Origin: a gamma proteobacterium IMCC1989
GTDB lineage: Bacteria; Pseudomonadota; Gammaproteobacteria; Pseudomonadales; Cellvibrionaceae
Direction: 5' to 3'
Length of the DNA stretch: 32,994 nt
Assembly: GCA_000209515.2 (NCBI GenBank)
Contig: AEVK01000052.1
Span: forward strand, 1 to 32,994
Made by a program: the position numbers and the translations under genes. Below the pieces are notes generated by a model. It did not search any database, was not told where the DNA came from, and was given only the letters and a program-made list of their open reading frames with translations. Below are positions 16,732 to 25,011 of the stretch, one piece after another. Positions within the stretch are counted from its first letter, which is position 1, and each line of letters begins with the position of its first letter.

Positions 16732-18696
16732 AAAAGCATTGTTCACACACCGTGGTCCATTCAAGATGCGACCACCTTATATGGTATCCACAACTGGGGT
16801 AGTCCATACTTTACGATAGCCGATGATGGAAACGTGAATATCATCGCTCCAGCAATCAACGATAATCCTCCCTCCCAAGTTTCTCTGGTTGATGTTATTT
16901 CAGGTTTACGTGAGCGTGGCTTAGAAATGCCAGTGCAATTACGCATAGAAAATCTACTCGACCACCGCATTTCCTGTTTAAATATCGCCTTTGCTGATGC
17001 TATAAAAACCTTAGATTATAAAAGCCACTATCGTGGTGTGTTTCCAATTAAAGTGAACCAGCAACATCACGTTATTGAAGAGATCAGTCATTTTGGTGGA
17101 CATTATAATCATGGCTTAGAAGCGGGCAGTAAAGCTGAACTTATTATTGCCTTATCTCACATTACCGATAACGATGCTTACATTATTTGTAATGGCTATA
17201 AAGATTCTGAATTTATTGATTTAGGTTTGCACGCGATTAAATTGGGCGTGAAATGCTTTTTCGTTATCGAAACCCCTAGTGAATTGCCTATTATTATCGA
17301 GCGTAGTCGTGAGCTGGGAGTAAAACCCTTGTTGGGTGTACGCTTGAAGCTCGCATCAAAAGTGGATGGGCATTGGAGCGACGATAGCGGCGACCGGAGT
17401 ATCTTTGGTTTAAATACTATGCAGCTAATGAGATTGATTGAACAATTAACCGAATCAAAACTATTAGATTGCTTGCAGCTATTACATTTTCATCTGGGCT
17501 CACAGTTACCTAATATTAGAAATATTCGCAGCGGTATGTTGGAAGCTTGTCGTTATTATATTGAATTAGTACAAGAGGGCGTACCACTTCAATATATAGA
17601 TTTAGGCGGCGGTCTAGCAGTCGATTACGATGGAAGCCAAAGTAATAATACCCACAGTATGAATTATTCACTCAATGAATATTGTGTGGATATTGTGGAA
17701 TCGATAATAGAAGCGCTAGAGCCGCATAACATTCCTCACCCAGTGATCATCACTGAATCGGGAAGGGCAACAGTTGCCTATTCCTCTGTGTTGCTATTCA
17801 ATATTTTAGATGTCAGTCACTTCGATCCACAACCTTTACCCGAACATTTATCTGCTAGTCAACATGAATTGGTGCATAACTTATTTGATGTATTAGCTGC
17901 TGTTCATGCAACGATCAATGCCGAACTAACTGAAGAAAAGACGATTCATAAAGGTCATCGCCTGCAAGAAAACCATAACGATGCCATTCATTATCGCGAT
18001 GAAATTCGAGAGCTGTTTCGTCGTGGGCAAATATCGTTGCGGGATAGAGGCTTAGGCGAAAATATTTTTCTTCACATCATGCATCAAATTGTTAAATTAC
18101 TCCCAACACTGGATCGCATTCCCGCTGAACTTGAGCGTTTAGGTGAAGAGTTAGCCGATATTTATTACGGTAATTTTAGTGTATTTCAATCCTTGCCCGA
18201 TGCATGGGCGATAGATCAAATATTCCCCATTATGCCGATACATCGCTTAAACGAAGCGCCAACAAGGGAAGCAATAATTGCTGATCTAACATGTGATTGC
18301 GATGGAAAAATAGATCACTTTATTGGTGATGACGGCGTACGAAATACTTTACCTCTACATTCTTTAGTGCCGAATGAAGATTATTATTTAGGTGTTTTTT
18401 TAGTTGGCGCTTATCAAGAAACATTAGGTGATTTACATAATTTATTTGGCGATACCAACGTAGCAAGTATTAGAATTAATCCAGATAACAGCTTCGATGT
18501 AGTGACTGAATTAGAAGGGGATAGCATCTCCGATGTATTGAGCTATGTAGAATATAAGCCCGATGTAATGAAGCGACGCTTTCGTGACGTGGCAGAAAAA
18601 GCGGTTAAGTCTGGCAAGATTACCGTGGCAGAAAGACGAAAAATATTAAATGACTTTGCAGCAAGCTTGCAAGGTTATACCTATTACGAAGAATAG
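16729..18696 (+). CDS. speA: biosynthetic arginine decarboxylase
   Basis: Decarboxylates arginine to agmatine, the first step of the agmatine route to putrescine. It is a PLP fold III (alanine-racemase-like) enzyme; the likely cofactor lysine is Lys108 in GVFPIKVNQQ. Other motifs: LHFHLGSQ, IDLGGGLAVDYDG, ITESGRA and the C-terminal CDCDGKID (Cys522/Cys524), where the active-site cysteine of the partner subunit is expected. 655 residues compares with 658 in E. coli. It starts at TTG with a good ribosome-binding site. The next gene begins 18 bp after its stop, so it heads a polyamine operon with the carboxyspermidine dehydrogenase and decarboxylase. Confidence 0.97.
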   Translation: MKSIVHTPWSIQDATTLYGIHNWGSPYFTIADDGNVNIIAPAINDNPPSQVSLVDVISGLRERGLEMPVQLRIENLLDHRISCLNIAFADAIKTLDYKSHYRGVFPIKVNQQHHVIEEISHFGGHYNHGLEAGSKAELIIALSHITDNDAYIICNGYKDSEFIDLGLHAIKLGVKCFFVIETPSELPIIIERSRELGVKPLLGVRLKLASKVDGHWSDDSGDRSIFGLNTMQLMRLIEQLTESKLLDCLQLLHFHLGSQLPNIRNIRSGMLEACRYYIELVQEGVPLQYIDLGGGLAVDYDGSQSNNTHSMNYSLNEYCVDIVESIIEALEPHNIPHPVIITESGRATVAYSSVLLFNILDVSHFDPQPLPEHLSASQHELVHNLFDVLAAVHATINAELTEEKTIHKGHRLQENHNDAIHYRDEIRELFRRGQISLRDRGLGENIFLHIMHQIVKLLPTLDRIPAELERLGEELADIYYGNFSVFQSLPDAWAIDQIFPIMPIHRLNEAPTREAIIADLTCDCDGKIDHFIGDDGVRNTLPLHSLVPNEDYYLGVFLVGAYQETLGDLHNLFGDTNVASIRINPDNSFDVVTELEGDSISDVLSYVEYKPDVMKRRFRDVAEKAVKSGKITVAERRKILNDFAASLQGYTYYEE

Positions 18697-18714
18697 CAGG
18701 CCGAGGAATAAAAA

Positions 18715-19944
18715 ATGTCAAAAATTATTATTATTGGGGCAGGCGGTGTAGGTGGCGTTGTGGCACATAAATGTGCGCAAGTAGCTGACGTATTTACCGA
18801 TGTTGTCTTGGCCAGTCGCACCCAATCAAAATGCGATGCCATTGCCGCTCAAGTCAAAGAAAAAACCGGCCGCGTTTTTCCTACTGCAAAAGTAGACGCC
18901 GATAACGTACCAGAATTAGTGGCGCTTTTTAATAAAGAAAAACCGTTTATGGTAATCAACGTGGCCTTGCCTTATCAAGACCTTACGATAATGGATGCTT
19001 GTTTAGAAGCCGGTGTACATTATATGGATACCGCAAACTATGAGCCACTAGACGAAGCGAAATTTGAATATAAATGGCAGTGGGCGTACCAAGAAAAATT
19101 TGAAAAAGCGGGCTTAATGGCCTTGCTCGGTTCAGGTTTTGATCCCGGCGCAACCAATATGTTTACCGCACATATGGTGAAACATCACTTTGATGAAATT
19201 CACGAGTTAGACATTATTGATGTTAATGGTGGTGATCACGGCTATCCATTTGCCACTAATTTTAATCCGGAAATTAATATACGTGAAGTCACGGCTGAAT
19301 GCCGCCATTGGGAGAATGGCGAGTTCATCACTACGCCAGCGATGTCGAAAAAAGCACGTTTTAGCTGCCCAGATAATGTAGGCGATTATGATATCTATCG
19401 CATGTATCACGAAGAATTAGAGTCCTTGAGTAAACATTTTCCATCGTTAACACGTGCGCAGTTTTGGATGAGCTTTTCCGATAATTATCTCAAGCACTTA
19501 GAGGTGTTAGGTAATGTAGGTATGACAGGCATCGAACCCGTGAGTTTCAACGGCACAGATATTGTACCGATTCAGTTTTTGCGCGCGTTATTGCCCGATC
19601 CTGCCAGCCTTGGCCCGCGCACCAAGGGTAAAACCTGTATTGGTTGCGTGATTAAAGGCGTTAAAGACGGCAAAGAAAAAATCGTTTATACCTACAATAT
19701 TTGTGATCACGAAGCCTGTTATGCCGAAGTCAGTTCGCAAGCCATTTCCTACACCACCGGTGTGCCGACAATGATTGGTGCAAAAATGATGCTAGAAGGT
19801 AAGTGGATGAAGGCAGGCGTGTGGAATATGGAGCAACTTGATCCAGATCCGTTTATGGAAGATATGAACCAATATGGCCTACCGTGGAAAACTATCGAGC
19901 TAGACAGCTTTGCATTAAATAGTTTTGATTTAAGCGAAGAATAA
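18715..19944 (+). CDS. carboxynorspermidine/carboxyspermidine dehydrogenase (synthase)
   Basis: 409 residues of the saccharopine-dehydrogenase-like fold. The Rossmann motif GAGGVGG is at residues 8-14, and VVLASRTQSKCDAI follows at the nucleotide-specificity strand. DTANYEP, GSGFDPGATNMF and the downstream DVNGGDHGYPFATNFNPEINIREV are characteristic of the Vibrio-type carboxynorspermidine dehydrogenase. It reductively joins aspartate semialdehyde to putrescine (giving carboxyspermidine) or diaminopropane (giving carboxynorspermidine) with NADPH. AGGA in GAGGAATA precedes the ATG. It sits 18 bp after speA and 4 bp before nspC, so the three are almost certainly co-transcribed. With putrescine made nearby and no diaminopropane gene visible, carboxyspermidine is the likelier product (inference). 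Confidence 0.93.
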   Translation: MSKIIIIGAGGVGGVVAHKCAQVADVFTDVVLASRTQSKCDAIAAQVKEKTGRVFPTAKVDADNVPELVALFNKEKPFMVINVALPYQDLTIMDACLEAGVHYMDTANYEPLDEAKFEYKWQWAYQEKFEKAGLMALLGSGFDPGATNMFTAHMVKHHFDEIHELDIIDVNGGDHGYPFATNFNPEINIREVTAECRHWENGEFITTPAMSKKARFSCPDNVGDYDIYRMYHEELESLSKHFPSLTRAQFWMSFSDNYLKHLEVLGNVGMTGIEPVSFNGTDIVPIQFLRALLPDPASLGPRTKGKTCIGCVIKGVKDGKEKIVYTYNICDHEACYAEVSSQAISYTTGVPTMIGAKMMLEGKWMKAGVWNMEQLDPDPFMEDMNQYGLPWKTIELDSFALNSFDLSEE

Positions 19945-19948
19945 AACT

Positions 19949-21136
19949 ATGCAATCATCTACATTCATTAAGTTTGATCCAGCGCGCGTGCCATCACCGT
20001 GTTTTGTGATTGATGAAGTCGCGATCGAACGAAACTTAAGCGTACTCAATTACGTTCAAGAGAAAAGCGGCGCCAAAGTATTAGCAGCACTTAAAGCGTT
20101 CTCTTGCTGGCATTTAGCGCCCTTAGTGAATCAATATTTGTCGGGTATTTGTGCCAGTGGATATCACGAAGCGCGATTAGGTTATGAAGAATATACAAAA
20201 AAGGGCGAGCAGGGTGAAGTACACGTGTTTTCGGCCGCCTTTAGCCAGCAAGAATTTGATCATGTGTTACCGATAGCCAATCATATCATGTTCAATAGTT
20301 TTTCTCAGTGGGAAAAATATAAAGCACAAGGGATGGCCCATCAACAAAATATACAGTTTGGTTTGCGTATTAATCCTCAGCACTCTGAAGGCACCACTGA
20401 AATTTATGACCCTTGTGCCGCGGGTTCGCGATTAGGCATTCCTATTAGTGAATTTGCAAGTAAAAGATTAGAAGGGATTAGCGGCTTACATTTTCATACG
20501 CTTTGCGAACAAGGACTAGAACCGTTACGCCGTACCTTAGCGGCTGTTGAGGAAAAATTTTCTGATTACTTGTCCGCTATGCAATGGATCAACTTCGGTG
20601 GTGGTCATCACATCTCCCATCCTGATTATGATGTTGAAGGCTTAATTAAGTTAATTAAAAGCTTTGCAAAAAAATACAATGTACAAGTCTATTTGGAACC
20701 CGGCGAAGCCATCGCTATCCGCTCTGGGGTATTGGTGAGCGAAGTACTTGATGTAATGCATACCGATCGTTCGCAAGCCATTCTAGATACTTCCGCTACT
20801 TGCCACATGCCCGACACATTAGAAATGCCATATCGACCCGATGTGTTTTTAAGTGGCGGCATTAAATCAGGGGAGGCGAATCAGCTTCCATATAATTACC
20901 GTTTAGGCGGTATGACCTGCTTAGCGGGAGACGTGATCAGTGATTATAGTTTTGAAGAGCCATTACAAGTTGGTGATCGTCTCATGTTCGATGATATGGC
21001 GCATTACACCATGGTAAAAACCAATACCTTTAATGGTATACGATTGCCCGCTATTGCGATATGGAATTCAAAAAGTGATAAGTTAGAAGTGGTAAAGCAA
21101 TTTGATTATGATGATTTTAAAAATCGATTGTCGTAA
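19949..21136 (+). CDS. nspC: carboxynorspermidine/carboxyspermidine decarboxylase
   Basis: 395 residues, PLP fold III decarboxylase. The likely cofactor lysine is Lys49 in LAALKAFSCWH. Family motifs are SRLGIP, GLHFHTLCEQ, WINFGGGHHI, LEPGEAI, and DTSATCHMPDTLEMPYRP with the expected catalytic cysteine. It removes the carboxyl group from carboxy(nor)spermidine to yield spermidine or norspermidine. It starts 4 bp after the dehydrogenase stop, with only a weak purine-rich site (GCGAAGAA) before the ATG, suggesting translational coupling. It is the last gene of the speA operon; the following gene is convergent. Confidence 0.95.
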   Translation: MQSSTFIKFDPARVPSPCFVIDEVAIERNLSVLNYVQEKSGAKVLAALKAFSCWHLAPLVNQYLSGICASGYHEARLGYEEYTKKGEQGEVHVFSAAFSQQEFDHVLPIANHIMFNSFSQWEKYKAQGMAHQQNIQFGLRINPQHSEGTTEIYDPCAAGSRLGIPISEFASKRLEGISGLHFHTLCEQGLEPLRRTLAAVEEKFSDYLSAMQWINFGGGHHISHPDYDVEGLIKLIKSFAKKYNVQVYLEPGEAIAIRSGVLVSEVLDVMHTDRSQAILDTSATCHMPDTLEMPYRPDVFLSGGIKSGEANQLPYNYRLGGMTCLAGDVISDYSFEEPLQVGDRLMFDDMAHYTMVKTNTFNGIRLPAIAIWNSKSDKLEVVKQFDYDDFKNRLS

Positions 21137-21226
21137 GCGTATGTCTATCATAAAGTCCACCTTTAACCATGAGTCTTAATAATGAGCATCACAATACATT
21201 TACTTTTCGGTTAAAAAGCGTTGTTG

Positions 21227-21263
21227 AAAAAGCTGGCATCATAATGTCATCTTATGGTGCCAG
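21227..21263 (-). terminator. terminator of the beta-propeller gene (minus strand)
   Basis: CTGGCATCATAA at 21233-21244 pairs with TTATGGTGCCAG at 21252-21263 (12 bp with one G-T pair, 7-base loop). Read on the minus strand, five T follow the stem (complement of 21227-21231), so it fits termination of the leftward gene ending at 21280. It may also slow rightward transcripts from nspC. Confidence 0.75.
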
Positions 21264-21279
21264 AAAAATCATTCGTTTT

Positions 21280-22203
21280 TTATTCCCCCATTATATAAGC
21301 ATCAATTTTTTTAGAAAACATCATCGGCACATAAAGTGTATTGCCTTTTGATGAAATATCCGATGCATATTTTCCCGCGTTAAATAATTTTTTTACTTCC
21401 TTATTTTTATATTCAAACACATTACCGTTTATCCAGTCGTTGACAATAATTGCGTTGTTCACTATCGCGATGCCATCAAGGTTGCCGAGTGTTTGTGCAT
21501 TTCTATAAGGTGTAATAGCGCTTGTTTGTAGGTTGATAGCCGATAAGCCTCCTAATACTTGGGTTGAAAAATCGTCTTGTAATCCTTCTCCCCATGTCGC
21601 AACAATCAAGTTACCTTTTTCAACAAACAAACCATTAGGGTGGGGCAGTGCTTCTTTTGATATCCATTGTGTGAGCTGATCGTTGGCGTAACGATAAATG
21701 CCACCGCCTAGCATGTCACTCACGTAAACCGTACCGTTATCATCTATTGCGACATCATTGAGCATGACGCTGCTGTCCGATTTAATCGTACGTACTAATT
21801 CGCCTTTCTCTGCATCAATAATATGCAATTCTTGCATGTCGGCAACGTATAGCGTGTTGTTATGAATGGCCATTCCTTTAGGCGCGTTCATTCCCATTAC
21901 CCATGCGTGACGTATCACACTGCCGTCGTCACTAAGTAAGCTGATATAGCCTTTGCCATTTAACTCAGTGGGCTTGCCATTAATATTGGATACATAAAGC
22001 AAGTCTTGTGTAGGGTGAGGCAACACCGATTCTGGCTCGTCGAAGCCTGCAGTGCTCCAGCTGATTTCTGGTGCAGCAGATACCTGCGTACTACTTAAAG
22101 AAAGGATACTGGTGCCGATCAATAGTAACTGGCGTAATGATGAAGTTAGCGGTGATGTTTGTGGGGATGCAAGAGTAGATAAACGTGAATGAGTGGGAAG
22201 CAT
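21280..22203 (-). CDS. exported SMP-30/NHL-like beta-propeller protein
   Basis: 307 residues on the minus strand. GAGG (complement of 22209-22212) lies five bases before the ATG, fixing the start. The N-terminus is long (about 44 residues) with a hydrophobic core LLLIGTSILSL and an Ala-Ala cleavage region, so it is probably exported. The rest has repeated blade-like units: LYVSNINGKP, APKGMAIHNNTLYVAD, LNDVAIDDNGTVYVSDMLGGGIYR, PNGLFVEKGNLIVATWGEG and LDGIAIVNNAIIVNDW. This pattern is that of SMP-30/gluconolactonase/NHL six-bladed propellers. Substrate and activity cannot be read from the sequence. It lies between nspC and the XRE regulator, facing left, so it is not part of the polyamine operon, although its location is suggestive. 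Confidence 0.85.
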   Translation of the reverse strand: MLPTHSRLSTLASPQTSPLTSSLRQLLLIGTSILSLSSTQVSAAPEISWSTAGFDEPESVLPHPTQDLLYVSNINGKPTELNGKGYISLLSDDGSVIRHAWVMGMNAPKGMAIHNNTLYVADMQELHIIDAEKGELVRTIKSDSSVMLNDVAIDDNGTVYVSDMLGGGIYRYANDQLTQWISKEALPHPNGLFVEKGNLIVATWGEGLQDDFSTQVLGGLSAINLQTSAITPYRNAQTLGNLDGIAIVNNAIIVNDWINGNVFEYKNKEVKKLFNAGKYASDISSKGNTLYVPMMFSKKIDAYIMGE

Positions 22204-22319
22204 ATAAACCTCGTAATAGGTGCCTTTAGGCGAATGAATGTAGCTTGTAAAAGCAGTAATGTCAGTTGTTCGACGTGTTTATTGTGCTATATTTGATCCC
22301 TAAGTGTTTTTAATTTAAT

Positions 22320-22364
22320 AAAGGTATCGATTTTTGGTACCCTGTTGTCATAAAAGGTATCCGA
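22320..22364 (+). promoter_or_regulatory. repeated GGTAYC boxes upstream of the XRE regulator
   Basis: AAAGGTATCGA at 22320-22330 and AAAGGTATCCGA at 22353-22364 are direct repeats 33 bp apart, with the palindrome GGTACC at 22336-22341 between. The right copy includes the AAGG ribosome-binding site of the regulator. This is a plausible autoregulatory operator (inference from position and spacing only). Confidence 0.4.
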
Positions 22365-22366
22365 CG

Positions 22367-23164
22367 ATGACATTGTCAAAGAAAGTTAACTTGATCGACC
22401 AACAAGAAGCTCCAGTAGACGAAGGTGATCAGCAGCGAGAAAACCTGTTTTTACTCTTAAAGCGAGCGATAAAAGCACGGGGTTATACCTATAGCAAGCT
22501 GGCGCAAGCCATGAATATGAGCGAGCTATCCATTAAGCGTTTGTTTAAAGAGAAAGACTGCAAAATGAGTCGCCTATTAGAGATCTGTCGCATTATCGGC
22601 TTGAGCATCGACGAGCTAGTGAATATGCAGCAGCGCTTTAAAGATACGCCAGAACACCTATCAGAAGAAGTCGAAGTGGCATTGGCGGCAGACAAGCATT
22701 TATTCTTGTTCTTTATTCTTTTGGTGTCAAAAATAGATCTCGCCAGCGCACAAGAATCACTGGGCTTCAGCCGAACCGAGATGTACTTGCAGCTAAGAAA
22801 ACTCGAAAACCTTGAACTGATTCGTCTATTGGGGGACGACAAATACCGCTTTATCGTCTCGTTACCTATTCGCTGGCGAATCAATGGCGCATTATCAAAA
22901 CGCATTAAAACCATCAACCAATCTTATATTGCCCACTGTCTAGATAACGAAGATCACCCCGATTACGTATTCTCGACCAGTAGCCGCCTGATGACAGAAA
23001 ACAGTACCCAGCAAATTCAAAAAAGCCTGAATAAAGTGCGCGAAGAGTACGACTACCTGAGCACCCAAGATCAAATGTTTTATCCACGGGGGGAATTACA
23101 ACTCACCAAACTGGTATTTGCTATGGGGCCATTTCCTATCGACGTGATACTCACGGATAAATAG
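22367..23164 (+). CDS. XRE-family transcriptional regulator
   Basis: 265 residues from the ATG at 22367; AAGG at 22354-22357 lies nine bases upstream. A TTG 33 bp further upstream is open in frame but its extra residues (MVPCCHKRYPT) look non-coding, so I prefer the ATG. An XRE/Cro-type helix-turn-helix spans about residues 28-87 (YTYSKLAQAMNMSELSIKRLFKEKDCKMSRLLEICRIIGLSIDELV). The C-terminal ~170 residues include a segment that looks like a second winged helix (ASAQESLGFSRTEMYLQLRKLENLELIRLLGDDKYRF paraphrases its centre) and are otherwise unassigned. It is 143 bp upstream of speB on the same strand and divergent from the beta-propeller gene, so it may control either. The ligand is unknown. 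Confidence 0.85.
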   Translation: MTLSKKVNLIDQQEAPVDEGDQQRENLFLLLKRAIKARGYTYSKLAQAMNMSELSIKRLFKEKDCKMSRLLEICRIIGLSIDELVNMQQRFKDTPEHLSEEVEVALAADKHLFLFFILLVSKIDLASAQESLGFSRTEMYLQLRKLENLELIRLLGDDKYRFIVSLPIRWRINGALSKRIKTINQSYIAHCLDNEDHPDYVFSTSSRLMTENSTQQIQKSLNKVREEYDYLSTQDQMFYPRGELQLTKLVFAMGPFPIDVILTDK

Positions 23165-23307
23165 CCAAGCGCTGCATTATCTATTACACTGAGATCATCT
23201 TAATGCGAACAGTTCTTATTTGAAAGAGAGCTAAAAAGCATTGCCCCAAGCGATTAAAAATGGCTTTAACGCTACCCATCACTTATTGAAAAACGAAAAC
23301 GATATAT

Positions 23308-24189
23308 ATGACAACATCACACCAACCACTGCCATACCCCCATTTTTTACAATCAGAAATAGAACAAGGTGCGCCGGAAGACGCGTTTTTTCATGTGATC
23401 CCCGTACCCTACGAAGATAGCGTATCGTATGGTGGCGGTACGTGTTTTGGGCCATCGGCCATTCTAACCGCATCAGAACAACTCGAAGTGTGGGATGGCA
23501 AAAGCAAACCCGCAGACTTAGGTATTTATACCGCACCCGTAGTGGACTGTTTTGGTGAGCCAAAAGACGTGATCGAACGTATCGCCGATGCCACCAAAGC
23601 CACATTAGCGCACAAAAAAATGCCCGTCGTACTGGGTGGCGAACACTCGGTGACATGGGGTGTGATTAAAGGCTTTTTAGATTCCGGTATGAAAGATATT
23701 GGCGTTGTACAAATCGATGCACACGCAGACCTTCGCCATGCCTACGAAGATAATATCTACAGTCACGCCTCGGTGATGAAACGCATAGTAGAGCAGGGCG
23801 TGCCACTATATCAGCTAGGCATTCGCGCCTACTGCGAAGAAGAAATGGAAACCCGAAAAGAATTCGGCGTACATCACATCGACGGCGACGACATCGTCCC
23901 TAACAATATACAGTCCATCACCTTACCGGACGACTTCCCTAAAAACGTCTTCTTCACCCTAGATATAGACGGCATGGATCCCTCCGTATTCCCCTCTACC
24001 GGCACGCCGGTACCTGGTGGCCTAGGTTGGTATCAAACCCTCAATCTATTCGAAAGCGTTGCCAAACAACGTAATATTGTCGGCTTCGACATAATGGAAT
24101 TCGCCCCCATTAACGGCTTTCACGCCTACGACTTCGCCGCGGCCTTACTCACCTATAAAATGATGGGCATAGTAGAGCGAAACCAGTAG
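23308..24189 (+). CDS. speB: agmatinase (agmatine ureohydrolase)
   Basis: Hydrolyses agmatine to putrescine and urea. It is a ureohydrolase-fold enzyme with the binuclear manganese ligands in place: His113 (GGEHSVTWG), Asp137/His139/Asp141 (DAHADLR), and Asp219/Asp221 (TLDIDGMDPS). SHASVMKRI and TGTPVPGG are typical agmatinase/arginase motifs. 293 residues is normal. It supplies putrescine to the dehydrogenase-decarboxylase pair encoded about 2-4.5 kb upstream and consumes agmatine made by SpeA. The ATG has no strong Shine-Dalgarno sequence. Guanidinobutyrase or another ureohydrolase is an alternative, but the speA context favours agmatinase. Confidence 0.92.
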   Translation: MTTSHQPLPYPHFLQSEIEQGAPEDAFFHVIPVPYEDSVSYGGGTCFGPSAILTASEQLEVWDGKSKPADLGIYTAPVVDCFGEPKDVIERIADATKATLAHKKMPVVLGGEHSVTWGVIKGFLDSGMKDIGVVQIDAHADLRHAYEDNIYSHASVMKRIVEQGVPLYQLGIRAYCEEEMETRKEFGVHHIDGDDIVPNNIQSITLPDDFPKNVFFTLDIDGMDPSVFPSTGTPVPGGLGWYQTLNLFESVAKQRNIVGFDIMEFAPINGFHAYDFAAALLTYKMMGIVERNQ

Positions 24190-24223
24190 CTACTCATAAG
24201 AAGAGCTATAAATAAAAAACAGA

Positions 24224-24255
24224 ATAAAGAGAGAACAAAAAGTATAAAGAGAGAA
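24224..24255 (+). repeat. 12-bp direct repeat in a purine-rich leader
   Basis: ATAAAGAGAGAA occurs at 24224-24235 and 24244-24255 (20-bp period) inside a ~55-bp stretch that is almost all purine. The second copy abuts GAAGGG, the likely ribosome-binding site of the DUF924 gene. Confidence 0.6.
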
Positions 24256-24266
24256 GGGAAAAAGGA

Positions 24267-24806
24267 ATGAATTATCAAACCGTATTATCTTTTTGGTTCA
24301 ACGAAATAGAACCATCCAAATGGTGGGTGAAAAATCCTCACTTTGATCGTGCTATCGAGCAACAGTTTGGCGATATACATCAGCAAGCTAATCAATGCGA
24401 ATTATTTGAATGGCGACAAACAGCCAAAGGGCGCTTGGCAGAAATTATTGTATTAGATCAGTTCTCGCGAAACATATTCAGAGATACCCCAAAAGCGTTT
24501 TCTTCAGATCCACTCGCCTTAGCTTTATCACAAGAAGCCATATTCCTAGGTAAAGATAAAGAACTCAACACCGCAGAAAGAAACTTTTTGTATATGCCTT
24601 TCATGCACAGCGAATCGCTAGCTATTCATAAGCTTGCCGTAGAACACTATAAAAATAACGGCGATCAATCCACGCTAGACTTTGAAATAAAACACAGAGG
24701 CATCATCGAAAAATTTAGTCGATACCCTCATCGAAATGCAATATTAGAGAGGGAGTCTACGGCTGAAGAAGTAGCGTTTTTAGAGCTGCCGGGGTCGGGG
24801 TTTTAA
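24267..24806 (+). CDS. DUF924 family protein
   Basis: 179 residues. It opens with the family signature VLSFWFNEIEPSKWW and continues with RLAEIIVLDQFSRNIFRDTPKAFSSDPLAL and NFLYMPFMHSE, all typical of DUF924, an alpha-helical, TPR-like superfamily of unknown biochemical role. GAAGGG at 24253-24258 is a suitable ribosome-binding site. It starts 77 bp after speB with no strong terminator between, so it may be co-transcribed with speB. No catalytic residues can be proposed with confidence. Confidence 0.9.
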   Translation: MNYQTVLSFWFNEIEPSKWWVKNPHFDRAIEQQFGDIHQQANQCELFEWRQTAKGRLAEIIVLDQFSRNIFRDTPKAFSSDPLALALSQEAIFLGKDKELNTAERNFLYMPFMHSESLAIHKLAVEHYKNNGDQSTLDFEIKHRGIIEKFSRYPHRNAILERESTAEEVAFLELPGSGF

Positions 24807-24998
24807 CTCTTTTTTATTGGTTTACCGCTCTTTAGAGCAGATTAAAATAAGCGGCTTGTCACCCTATTCTTCTTGTGGGGATATGTGTTCGGGCGACGTG
24901 CTTTAACGCGTTGAATTGATGTAATTTTTTGTGTTAGATTGGGGGTTAATGTGATGTTAGGTCGGCGTGAGCATCATACTACTAAAAAATGCATAATT

Positions 24999-25011
24999 AG
25001 GATTGATTATG
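24999..25011 (+). promoter_or_regulatory. ribosome-binding site that sets the start of the GHKL ATPase
   Basis: AGGA at 24999-25002 lies six bases before ATG at 25009. A TTG at 25003 is also in frame but directly abuts the AGGA, so the ATG is the better start. Confidence 0.7.

Noticed and set aside
21169-21351. 60-codon plus-strand frame after nspC
   Set aside because: It contains the minus-strand terminator hairpin and runs into the end of the convergent beta-propeller gene; no ribosome-binding site.
22334-22366. TTG start giving an 11-residue longer XRE regulator
   Set aside because: The extension lies across the GGTAYC boxes, and the ATG at 22367 has AAGG at good spacing.
24807-25008. 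Possible attachment site or island border before the GHKL ATPase gene
   Set aside because: No tRNA, integrase or matching direct repeats flanking the gene were found by eye; transfer is suggested only by codon impression and isolation.
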